Part shown: piece after piece, positions 8,642 to 14,370 of the stretch
Layout: every line of letters starts with the position of its first letter
How positions within the stretch are numbered: the first letter of the stretch is position 1
DNA from: Nitriliruptoraceae bacterium
Lineage (GTDB): Bacteria; Actinomycetota; Nitriliruptoria; Nitriliruptorales; Nitriliruptoraceae
Assembly (NCBI GenBank): GCA_003554005.1
Contig: PWEU01000229.1
Coordinates: 1 to 22,724, forward strand
Length of the DNA stretch: 22,724 bases
Reading direction: 5' to 3'
Notes under the pieces: generated by a model
The model's input: the letters and a program-made list of their open reading frames with translations, nothing else
Told to the model about the DNA's origin: nothing
Database searches by the model: none
Program-made: the position numbers and the translations under genes

Positions 8642-8664
8642 GCGCGAGTGGCGGCACCTCGCGC
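8642..8664 (-). promoter_or_regulatory. Hairpin in the thrS 5' leader
   Basis: The arms GCGCGAG and CTCGCGC form a 7-bp perfect stem, extended by two pairs past a bulged G, directly upstream of the thrS Shine-Dalgarno sequence. If TACCCT (8678-8673) is the -10, this hairpin lies at the extreme 5' end of the mRNA. It could affect stability or translation. It is not a T-box by any motif I can see. Confidence 0.35.
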
Positions 8665-8739
8665 GGACAGCGAGGGTAGTCCCCGGCCCGCGGTGGACCA
8701 GACACCCCCGAAGGCGTGGCCGGGCCGTGGGGAGATCGA

Positions 8740-9489
8740 TCAGCGGGGGGTGAACAGGTAGTTGCGGTGGTGGGTGGTGACGTGATCGACGGGGTGCCAG
8801 CGTCCGTCCTGCAGCGTGGCCATGTCGTAGTCGTGATCGCGGAGCCACGCCACGACCTCGGCAGGCTCGGCCCCGAACCGGTCGAGGTGGCGATGTTCGA
8901 TCTCCAGCAGCAGCGCTGGACGGAACGTCCGCAGGGTCCACTCGGCGCCACGCAGGACGGCTGGCTCGTACCCTTCGACATCGATCTTGATGACGTCGAC
9001 CCGGTCGAGTCCCGCCGCCCGCACCCTGGCATCCAGCGTCGCCATGGTGACCGGCACCGGACGTTCGGCATGGAACTCGGCGTTGGAGCCCGGGCCGTCG
9101 GCCTCACCAGCCAAGAAGGCACGACCGTGCACGGGCAGCCCGTGCCGCCTCGGCAGGCTCATCTCGCCTCCCCCGCCGTGATCACCGACCGCCTGCTGGG
9201 AGAGGGTGACGTTGGCCGCCCCCAACCAACGGATCACCCGACGCAGGAAGCCGTGAGGGCCGGGTAACGGCTCGAAGCTCAGGACCCGGCCCGCTGGACC
9301 GAGTTGGGCGGCGAAGGAGAGGGGGTACAGCCCGAACCCCGCTCCGATGTCGACCGCCACGCCGTCGGTGACCAGGAACTCGTCGAGCGCGGCGACCTCG
9401 GGCTCGACGGGTGAGCGACCGATGGCCAAGCCGCGCAGCGCGCGTTCGACGAAGCGCAGCCGGGGGTTGGGTCCAGTGACGATCGTCAT
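8740..9489 (-). CDS. FkbM-family SAM-dependent methyltransferase
   Basis: This 249-residue protein has the FkbM methyltransferase layout: motif I VAVDIGAGFGLYP (residues 44-56), the acidic residue Glu73 in LSFEPLP, and the FkbM signature DVIKIDVEGYEPAVLRGA (165-182). These families O-methylate sugars or other small molecules, but the substrate is unknown here. I start it at the ATG at 9489. The reading frame continues upstream to 9705, but that part runs through a tRNA gene and a hairpin and shows no family similarity. The leader contains a 12-bp palindrome at 9545-9556. The neighbours do not reveal a pathway. Confidence 0.85.
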   Translation of the reverse strand: MTIVTGPNPRLRFVERALRGLAIGRSPVEPEVAALDEFLVTDGVAVDIGAGFGLYPLSFAAQLGPAGRVLSFEPLPGPHGFLRRVIRWLGAANVTLSQQAVGDHGGGGEMSLPRRHGLPVHGRAFLAGEADGPGSNAEFHAERPVPVTMATLDARVRAAGLDRVDVIKIDVEGYEPAVLRGAEWTLRTFRPALLLEIEHRHLDRFGAEPAEVVAWLRDHDYDMATLQDGRWHPVDHVTTHHRNYLFTPR

Positions 9490-9570
9490 CTCGTCACCGT
9501 AGGCCTGCCCTGGCCCGAGAGGCCACGGCCACTGCGGCCGGACGACCGGTACCGGTGGCGATCGAGCGGA

Positions 9571-9607
9571 CCCCCGCCGAGCGGCGTCGTCGCAGGACCG
9601 GCGGGGG
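9571..9607 (-). terminator. Hairpin downstream of tRNA-Val
   Basis: CCCCCGCCG (9571-9579) and CGGCGGGGG (9599-9607) form a 9-bp perfect GC stem with a 19-nt loop, starting 11 nt past the tRNA 3' end. No U-tract follows. It probably defines the end of the tRNA transcript, with fkbM either read through or transcribed separately. Confidence 0.5.
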
Positions 9608-9617
9608 CCCGTCGGGG

Positions 9618-9689
9618 TGGGCACGAGAGGTATCGAACCTCTGACCTCTGCCGTGTGAAGGCAGCGCTCTCCCACTGAGCTACGTGCCC
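9618..9689 (-). tRNA. tRNA-Val (anticodon CAC)
   Basis: A 72-nt cloverleaf is visible: acceptor stem GGGCACG/CGTGCCC, D-arm GCTC-AGTGGGA-GAGC, anticodon arm CTGCC-TTCACAC-GGCAG with anticodon CAC, a 5-nt variable loop AGGTC, T-arm AGAGG-TTCGATA-CCTCT and discriminator A. It reads GTG codons, which are heavily used here. The 3' CCA is not fully encoded (ACCCC follows the stem), so the terminal A must be added by the nucleotidyltransferase. Confidence 0.97.
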
Positions 9690-9703
9690 GGAGTGCGCGG
9701 CGC

Positions 9704-9733
9704 AACGTAGCGGTGCGGCTGCGTCGGGGCCAA
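9704..9733 (-). promoter_or_regulatory. Promoter of tRNA-Val
   Basis: On the minus strand, TTGGCC (9733-9728), an 18-nt spacer and TACGTT (9709-9704) give a -35/-10 pair. The predicted transcription start lies about 8 nt before the tRNA. A second TTGGCC copy occurs at 9742-9737. Assignment is by eye. Confidence 0.5.
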
Positions 9734-9837
9734 CCGGGCCAAGGTCGCGGCCGCGGCAGCCGAGGTGCCCCTCACGTGCTGGCATGCCGAGGCCGGATGT
9801 GGTTCTCTGCCCGGCACCAGAGGAAGGAGGTGGTCCG

Positions 9838-9885
9838 TTGAGTAGTAGTCATCATCGCGGGACCCTGGAGGTACCTGGCCGCTGA
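9838..9885 (+). CDS. 15-codon ORF with exceptionally strong Shine-Dalgarno
   Basis: A TTG codon at 9838 opens the peptide MSSSHHRGTLEVPGR. It is preceded at ideal 7-nt spacing by AGGAAGGAGGTGGTCC, which matches the complement of the usual 16S rRNA 3' end (AGAAAGGAGGTGATCC) at 14 of 16 positions. No other start in the window has a site this long. The last third of the ORF lies inside the predicted stem 9870-9877/9919-9926, so its translation could change the fold. It could be a leader peptide, a genuine microprotein, or a ribosome-binding RNA element. I do not recognise the peptide. Confidence 0.4.
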   Translation: MSSSHHRGTLEVPGR

Positions 9886-10041
9886 GGCCGGCGCTGGACC
9901 GCTCCAGCGACTCCCAGTCAGGTACCGCCAACGGCATCGGTCGGGAACTCGTCCCGCTCGACGCCACGCCACCGGGGCGTCGGTCCGTAACCGAGCCGAA
10001 CCACCCCGGTGTGACGGTGCCAGAGGTTCCATCCAGCACCA

Positions 10042-10072
10042 CCACGGGCGCGGCCGAGGGCCGCGCCCGTGG
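10042..10072 (+). terminator. 14-bp perfect hairpin
   Basis: CCACGGGCGCGGCC (10042-10055) and GGCCGCGCCCGTGG (10059-10072) pair perfectly around a GAG loop. It is the strongest hairpin noticed in the window. No U-tract follows on either strand. It most likely ends the small transcript upstream and insulates the phosphate-transporter promoter that begins 50 bp later. Confidence 0.55.
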
Positions 10073-10121
10073 CATGTCGACACCGGGGCGCCGACCGGCG
10101 CGTCTGCTCCGGGTGCTCGGA

Positions 10122-10152
10122 CGTGAACGGCGGGTGAACGTGGCCGTACCGT
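10122..10152 (+). promoter_or_regulatory. Pho-box-like direct repeat and -10 element
   Basis: GTGAAC occurs at 10123 and again at 10134, an exact 11-bp period. On the other strand this reads GTTCACCCGCC-GTTCACGTCCG, which resembles the GTTCAYY-type 11-bp direct repeats bound by actinobacterial PhoP and RegX3. A -10-like TACCGT (10147-10152) follows, and the region where a -35 should be lies within the repeat, as in activator-dependent promoters. The downstream genes encode phosphate uptake functions, which fits. Confidence 0.5.
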
Positions 10153-10221
10153 CCACTGACTTGCAGGTTGCGGCCCGGTTCTGCGAGTCTGCCGTCCACA
10201 TCCGTCGTGGGAGCTGCCGGA

Positions 10222-11367
10222 GTGGCGTCCGAACCCCGTTCATCCCTCGGCGGTCGCACCGTCCCGCCGCCAGTCCGGGCACTGTTCGTCCTGCTCCTCC
10301 TCTACGTGTTCCTCATCGGGGTGGCACTCCTCGAGGTCGGGATCGCCGGGCTCGGTGAGGACTTCACCAGCGGGCTGCTGGACCGGGTGGCCAACCCCAT
10401 CTCCGGGTTGTTCGCCGGGCTGCTGTTCACGGTCCTCGTGCAGTCGTCGTCCGTCTCGACCTCCGCGATCGTGGGCCTGGTCGGTGCCGGCACGATCCCC
10501 CTGGCGCTCGCGGGGCCGATGATCATGGGTGCCAACATCGGCACGACCGTGACCAACACCCTTGCCGCCCTGGGCAACATCCGCCGACCCAACGAGTTCC
10601 GCCTCGGCTTCGCCGCGGCCACCCTCCACGACTACTTCAAGCTGCTCTCCGTCGCGATCCTGCTCCCCCTGGAGCTCGCGACCAACGTGCTGACCAACTC
10701 GGCGACGTGGCTGACCGAGCGGCTCCGCGGCACCGAGGTCAGCGAGATCGGGTCCAGTCCGATCCGCACGGCGGTGAAGGTGCCCGTCGGCTTCATCGAG
10801 GACCTGGTCAACCGCCTCCCGCTCCCGACCGTGGTGCTCGCGATCCTGCTGCTGCTACTGGGGCTCGGCGCCATCTTCGCCGCTCTGGGGCTGCTCACCA
10901 AGAACATGCGCCAACTGGTCGCCGGCGGCATCGAGCAGGCCATGAACACCTGGATCGGCAAGGGTGGCGGCGCTATCGGGATCGTGGTCGGGATCGTGGT
11001 GACCGTGGCGGTGCAGTCCTCCAGCATCACCACCGCGATGCTGGTGCCCATGGCAGCTGCCGGGATCCTGACCCTGCGCAACGTGTATCCGATCACCCTG
11101 GGCGCCAACGTGGGAACCACGATCACCGCACTGCTGGCGTCACTCGCGGTCCTGCGCCCCGAAGGCCTCACGATCGCGCTGGTCCACACCCTGTTCAACC
11201 TGCTGGCCATCGCCATCATCTACCCGGTCCCGGTGATCCGTGACCTCCCGCTCCGCGCCGCCATCTGGACCGCGAATGTCGCCACGGAGCGACGCAGCCT
11301 CGTGCTTGGCTACGTGGTGGGGCTGTTCATCGTGGTCCCGGTCCTCGGGGTGTTCCTGCTCAGCTGA
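10222..11367 (+). CDS. Na+/phosphate cotransporter (PNaS family)
   Basis: This membrane protein of 381 residues imports inorganic phosphate with sodium. It carries the duplicated PNaS signature: VQSSSVSTSAIVG (about 73-85) with GANIGTTVTN (103), and VQSSSITTAMLVP (about 264-276) with GANVGTTIT (294). Multiple hydrophobic helices surround these. The GTG at 10222 is preceded by GGGAG with 8-nt spacing; in-frame upstream candidates at 10168 (TTG) and 10207 (GTG) lack such a site. A PhoU-like gene follows after 18 bp, and a Pho-box-like repeat lies upstream, so expression under phosphate starvation is likely. Confidence 0.93.
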   Translation: MASEPRSSLGGRTVPPPVRALFVLLLLYVFLIGVALLEVGIAGLGEDFTSGLLDRVANPISGLFAGLLFTVLVQSSSVSTSAIVGLVGAGTIPLALAGPMIMGANIGTTVTNTLAALGNIRRPNEFRLGFAAATLHDYFKLLSVAILLPLELATNVLTNSATWLTERLRGTEVSEIGSSPIRTAVKVPVGFIEDLVNRLPLPTVVLAILLLLLGLGAIFAALGLLTKNMRQLVAGGIEQAMNTWIGKGGGAIGIVVGIVVTVAVQSSSITTAMLVPMAAAGILTLRNVYPITLGANVGTTITALLASLAVLRPEGLTIALVHTLFNLLAIAIIYPVPVIRDLPLRAAIWTANVATERRSLVLGYVVGLFIVVPVLGVFLLS

Positions 11368-11385
11368 TCGACAGGGAGAGCCGAC

Positions 11386-12051
11386 ATGGCCTTCGGGTTC
11401 AAACGCAGCACCGCCAGCGACGACCGCCTCGACAACATCGAACAGATCATCCAGCGCATGCTCGCCGATGATCGCATCGTGTTCGACCTGGCGATGTCGA
11501 TCCTGCTCGACGGCGTCGACTGGAAGACCGTCAAGCGCGAGATCAAGGCCACCGACCAACGGGTCAACGACGGTGAGCGCGAGATCCGCCGCGACCTGGT
11601 CGTCCACGCCAGCGTCGTCGGCGCGATCGACACCCCGGCGATCCTGGTCTATATGTCGATCGTCAAGGACATCGAGCGGATCGGGGACTACGGCAAGAAC
11701 CTGCGCGACCTCGGCAAGGACGGCGTCGATCTCTCGGACTTCCCCGCGTGGCGCGAGCTGCGGGTCGAGGTCTCCCAGATGATCGCCGACACCGCCGAGA
11801 TCTTCTCCGCCCGCGATCACGAGCGCGCGACCGAACTGCTGGTCCGCGGCGACGAACTCCTCGACGAGTTCGACACCACGGTGTCGCTACTGGTGCGCGG
11901 TGAGGACGACCGCCTCTACGCCGTCGGGCGCGCCCTGGCCGCCCGTTACCTCAAGCGCATCGTCGCCCACCTCACCAACGTGCTCTCCGCGGTGGTCATG
12001 CCCATCGACCGACTGGACTACTTCGACGAGGACCCGGAAGACCGCGAGTGA
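11386..12051 (+). CDS. PhoU-domain protein
   Basis: A 221-residue all-helical PhoU-like protein, expected to bind metal clusters and to modulate the neighbouring transporter or phosphate signalling in the cytoplasm. The first PhoU motif is canonical: VKDIERIGDYGKNL (Glu97, Asp101). The second repeat reads RYLKRIVAHLTNV (about 187-199), where the expected E and D are Lys190 and Ala194, so the second metal site appears lost. The ATG is preceded by AGGGAGAG. It is cotranscribed with the cotransporter, as commonly seen for PNaS–PhoU pairs; some family members are fused to the transporter. Confidence 0.9.
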   Translation: MAFGFKRSTASDDRLDNIEQIIQRMLADDRIVFDLAMSILLDGVDWKTVKREIKATDQRVNDGEREIRRDLVVHASVVGAIDTPAILVYMSIVKDIERIGDYGKNLRDLGKDGVDLSDFPAWRELRVEVSQMIADTAEIFSARDHERATELLVRGDELLDEFDTTVSLLVRGEDDRLYAVGRALAARYLKRIVAHLTNVLSAVVMPIDRLDYFDEDPEDRE

Positions 12052-12074
12052 GCCGATCCGGGGAGCGGGTGGGC

Positions 12075-12806
12075 TCAGCGCTCGTTCGTCACGACCAGGA
12101 CGACCTCGACGAGCACCGGCCCCTCGGGTTCGCGCTGACTGATCCCGACCTCCCGAGTCACCTTCAGACCCGTGGCCTCGGCGACCTCCAGCGATGCGGC
12201 GACGGTCCCGTCCTGCAGCTCACCGGGCCCGGCCAGGACCCGCGGCGGCGTGGCGGAGGGGTCCTCGGCACCGTCGAACCACGCCACCAGCCGCTCCCCC
12301 TCACCGAGCTCATCGAGTCCGGCCAAGCTCAGCGTGACGTGCTCGCCGTCGGTGACCACCCGCCCCTCGAGCCCGGCCGCCAGCTCCGGTTCCAGCTCGA
12401 TCCCCGTGGCCAAGCGGGCGAGCGCCTCCCCCTGGGCCTCGACCACACCGAGGTAGGCGGACGCGGTGCTGCGCAGGTGCAGGTTCCAGAACGCCATCGC
12501 GGTCGCCAAGGCGAGCACGACCAGCACCGCCACGGTCACGTGACCGACCCCGATCCTGGACACGCCGACCGGGTCGCCTTCCGGCTCCGCCCGCCGGGTG
12601 ACCTCGGTGCGGAGCGGTGTGCGAGCGCGCTCGTCGCGTTCGGCGGCCGCGAGGTCGTCCGCGATGCCGTGCAACTCCGCCACGCGGGTGCGGCATTCGG
12701 GACAGCTGTGGAGGTGGTTGCGGAACTCCGCGGACTGCCTGGCGGTCAGGCCGCCGAGCACGTGCCCGACCGCCAGCTCCTCGTACCGCCCATGGGTATC
12801 CGCCAT
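12075..12806 (-). CDS. Zinc-finger anti-sigma factor (RskA/ZAS-like)
   Basis: A 243-residue single-pass membrane protein. The cytoplasmic N-terminus holds the anti-sigma zinc motif H-x3-C-x2-C in NHLHSCPEC (His31, Cys35, Cys38). One transmembrane helix follows at about 88-108, then an extracytoplasmic domain resembling the RskA C-terminal region (VTLSLAGLDELGEGERLVAWFDG). Such proteins sequester an ECF sigma factor until proteolysis. No sigma factor gene is adjacent in this window, so the partner is encoded elsewhere or the gene is an orphan. The ATG has no Shine-Dalgarno sequence, and a promoter immediately upstream suggests leaderless translation. It is convergent with the PhoU gene, 23 bp apart. 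Confidence 0.82.
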   Translation of the reverse strand: MADTHGRYEELAVGHVLGGLTARQSAEFRNHLHSCPECRTRVAELHGIADDLAAAERDERARTPLRTEVTRRAEPEGDPVGVSRIGVGHVTVAVLVVLALATAMAFWNLHLRSTASAYLGVVEAQGEALARLATGIELEPELAAGLEGRVVTDGEHVTLSLAGLDELGEGERLVAWFDGAEDPSATPPRVLAGPGELQDGTVAASLEVAEATGLKVTREVGISQREPEGPVLVEVVLVVTNER

Positions 12807-12813
12807 CGAGGGC

Positions 12814-12843
12814 AGCGTACGCCTTCGGCCCCCGGGATGTCGC
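12814..12843 (-). promoter_or_regulatory. Promoter giving a leaderless anti-sigma mRNA
   Basis: GCGACA (12843-12838), an 18-nt spacer and TACGCT (12819-12814) match a -35/-10 pair. The predicted transcription start falls at or next to the A of the ATG at 12806, and no ribosome site is present. Confidence 0.42.
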
Positions 12844-12912
12844 CCTTGGCCGGTCCGCGCACCAGGGTGAGCGACGGTGGCGGGCGCAGCTCCACTGCTC
12901 GGGGTCGACGCC

Positions 12913-14145
12913 TCAGCAGGGCGAGCCGGACAGGTACTGCCTCGGGTTCACCGCCGTGCCCCCCACCCGGGTCTCCAGGTGGAGGTGGGCACCGGTGGTG
13001 TTGCCGGTGGTACCCACGTAGCCGATGACCTGGCCCTGGGCGACGCGCGCGCCCTGACCGACCGCGAACCGGCTCTGGTGGGCGTAGGCGGACACCACCC
13101 CGTTCCCATGGTCGACCAGCGTGATCTGCCCATAGCCGCCCTGCCAGCCCGCGAAGATGACGGTGCCGGCCCTGATCGCGCGGATGGGCGTGCCCGTCGG
13201 GGCTCCCAGGTCGATGCCCCGGTGCATGCGCCCCCAGCGTGGGCCGTACTCGGAGGTCACGGGGGCACACATCGGCCAGACGTAGCCGCCGGTGGCCGTG
13301 GTGGTCGCCGCACGGCTCGCAGGCCGCTGGACCGTCTGGCGCCTCTCCTCGGCGGTCCGGCGCTGCTCCTCGGCCCTGCGCTCCTCCTCGGCCCGCCGCG
13401 CCGCCGCCTGCTGGCGCTCGACGAGGGCTGCCAGCTCCTCCTCCTCTGCCTCGAGGTCGTCCCGCTGGACCGCGAGGTCCCGTGCCCGCTGTCGCGCATC
13501 GGCGGCTGCCAGCGCGCGGCTGCGTCGCAGCTGTTCGACCTCGGCCAGGATCTCCTCCTGCTCCGCCAGTTGGGACTCCAGCCGCTCCTGCTCGGCGACG
13601 ACGACGGCTCGCTGCGCCAGCACGGCGGTCTCGATCGCCGTCAGACGCTCGATGTCGACCTGGTCGCCCGCGAGCACCCGGTCGAGCAACTCGGTCCGGG
13701 CGATCACCTCGTCAGCTGCCTCGGCGTTCAGCAGTGCCTCGAAGGTCAGGTCCGGCCCCTGCTTGAACAGCCGGGCGACGCGTCCGGTGAAGGCCGCCTC
13801 CAGCTCGGCCTGGTCCTGCTCGACCTCGGTGAGGCGACGCTGGGCGTCGTGCACCACGACCCGTTGCCGCTCCACCTCGGCGGCGACGTCGTTGACGATC
13901 GATTCGATCGCCGCGAGCCGGTCCTCGGCGTCGGCCAGTGCCGCCTCCCGCGTGCTCACCTCACGATCGGCGTCCGCCACCTCGGCGCCGATGCGCTCCA
14001 GTGCCGCGCGCGCCTCGGACAGCTCGCGCTCCGCCTGGGTCTGCGCCCCGGCGATCCCGGCGGGCAGCCCGACGCCCAACCCGGCCAGCGCCAGCAACGC
14101 GCCCCCCACACCGAGGAGCCAGCGGACAGGGACATCGACGAGCAC
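12913..14145 (-). CDS. Secreted coiled-coil M23 (LytM) peptidase
   Basis: A predicted exported cell-wall hydrolase or hydrolase activator of about 410 residues, EnvC-like in layout. A signal peptide covers about 1-34 (cleavage near IAGA/QTQ). A long Glu/Ala/Arg-rich coiled coil follows to about 275, and then a C-terminal M23 domain with complete zinc ligands: MHRGIDLG (His308, Asp312), AYAH (His356) and GAHLHLE (His387, His389). The intact ligands suggest an active endopeptidase. The GTG at 14145 follows GGAGG at 5 nt; an ATG at 14157 is a near alternative. It diverges from the VanW-domain gene, another envelope protein. A TAGGGT hexamer at 14237-14232 may be its -10. Confidence 0.9.
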   Translation of the reverse strand: MLVDVPVRWLLGVGGALLALAGLGVGLPAGIAGAQTQAERELSEARAALERIGAEVADADREVSTREAALADAEDRLAAIESIVNDVAAEVERQRVVVHDAQRRLTEVEQDQAELEAAFTGRVARLFKQGPDLTFEALLNAEAADEVIARTELLDRVLAGDQVDIERLTAIETAVLAQRAVVVAEQERLESQLAEQEEILAEVEQLRRSRALAAADARQRARDLAVQRDDLEAEEEELAALVERQQAAARRAEEERRAEEQRRTAEERRQTVQRPASRAATTTATGGYVWPMCAPVTSEYGPRWGRMHRGIDLGAPTGTPIRAIRAGTVIFAGWQGGYGQITLVDHGNGVVSAYAHQSRFAVGQGARVAQGQVIGYVGTTGNTTGAHLHLETRVGGTAVNPRQYLSGSPC

Positions 14146-14298
14146 GGACCCCTCCATCTCGATGGTCGGGTGGTGGCAGCGGACCGACGCAGCGCCCCCG
14201 GTGGTCGGCCGTGCCCGGTTCCGCGGTCGGGACCCTACCTCGTGGCTCGCCGGTCCATGCCGCCGCGGCGGCCGTCCGGACCACACCGCCGACCCCCC

Positions 14299-14325
14299 TT
14301 GGCCGACAACGGTGGTTGGTACCCT
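14299..14325 (+). promoter_or_regulatory. Candidate promoter of the VanW-domain gene
   Basis: TTGGCC (14299) and an extended -10 TGG-TACCCT (14317-14325) lie 46 bp before the ATG at 14371. The spacer of 15 nt is short, but the TGn extension may compensate. The -35 hexamer equals that proposed for tRNA-Val. Confidence 0.35.
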
Positions 14326-14370
14326 GCCGGCTCGGCCACCACCCGGGGCCATAGTCGGGGGTCCCGCTCC

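Larger units (their letters stand above)
9801..10072 (+). other. Structured intergenic region, possible leader RNA or small RNA
   Basis: The 532 bp between the tRNA and the phosphate transporter contain no normal gene. On the plus strand several inverted repeats are packed in succession: CTCTG/CAGAG (9805-9822); an 8-bp pair GGTACCTG (9870-9877) with CAGGTACC (9919-9926) enclosing GGCC/GGCC and the 7-bp hairpin CGCTGGA/TCCAGCG (9892-9909); CGGGA/TCCCG (9942-9956); CGACGCC/GGCGTCG (9959-9982); the alternative ACCGGGG (9971-9977) with CCCCGGT (10004-10010); and a final 14-bp hairpin. A 15-codon ORF sits at the front. This looks like a transcribed structured RNA. I recognise no Rfam family. Between 9743 and 9800 I see only an 8-bp palindrome. 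Confidence 0.35.

Noticed and set aside
8626..8739. T-box leader for thrS
   Set aside because: The region is only about 114 bp and lacks the T-box sequence, a specifier loop and an antiterminator.
9490..9705. N-terminal extension of the FkbM methyltransferase
   Set aside because: It would require translation through the tRNA-Val gene and its terminator hairpin; family similarity begins after the ATG at 9489.
9680..10282. 200-codon minus-strand frame and other open frames in the intergenic region
   Set aside because: They have no good ribosome site or domain, and they cross the tRNA promoter, the 14-bp hairpin and the Pho-like site.
12877..14370. Upstream extension of the VanW-domain reading frame (giving 1124 residues)
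   Set aside because: It runs antisense through the M23 peptidase gene, has low-complexity His/Arg/Gly-rich composition, and the transmembrane anchor of the real protein begins at the ATG at 14371.
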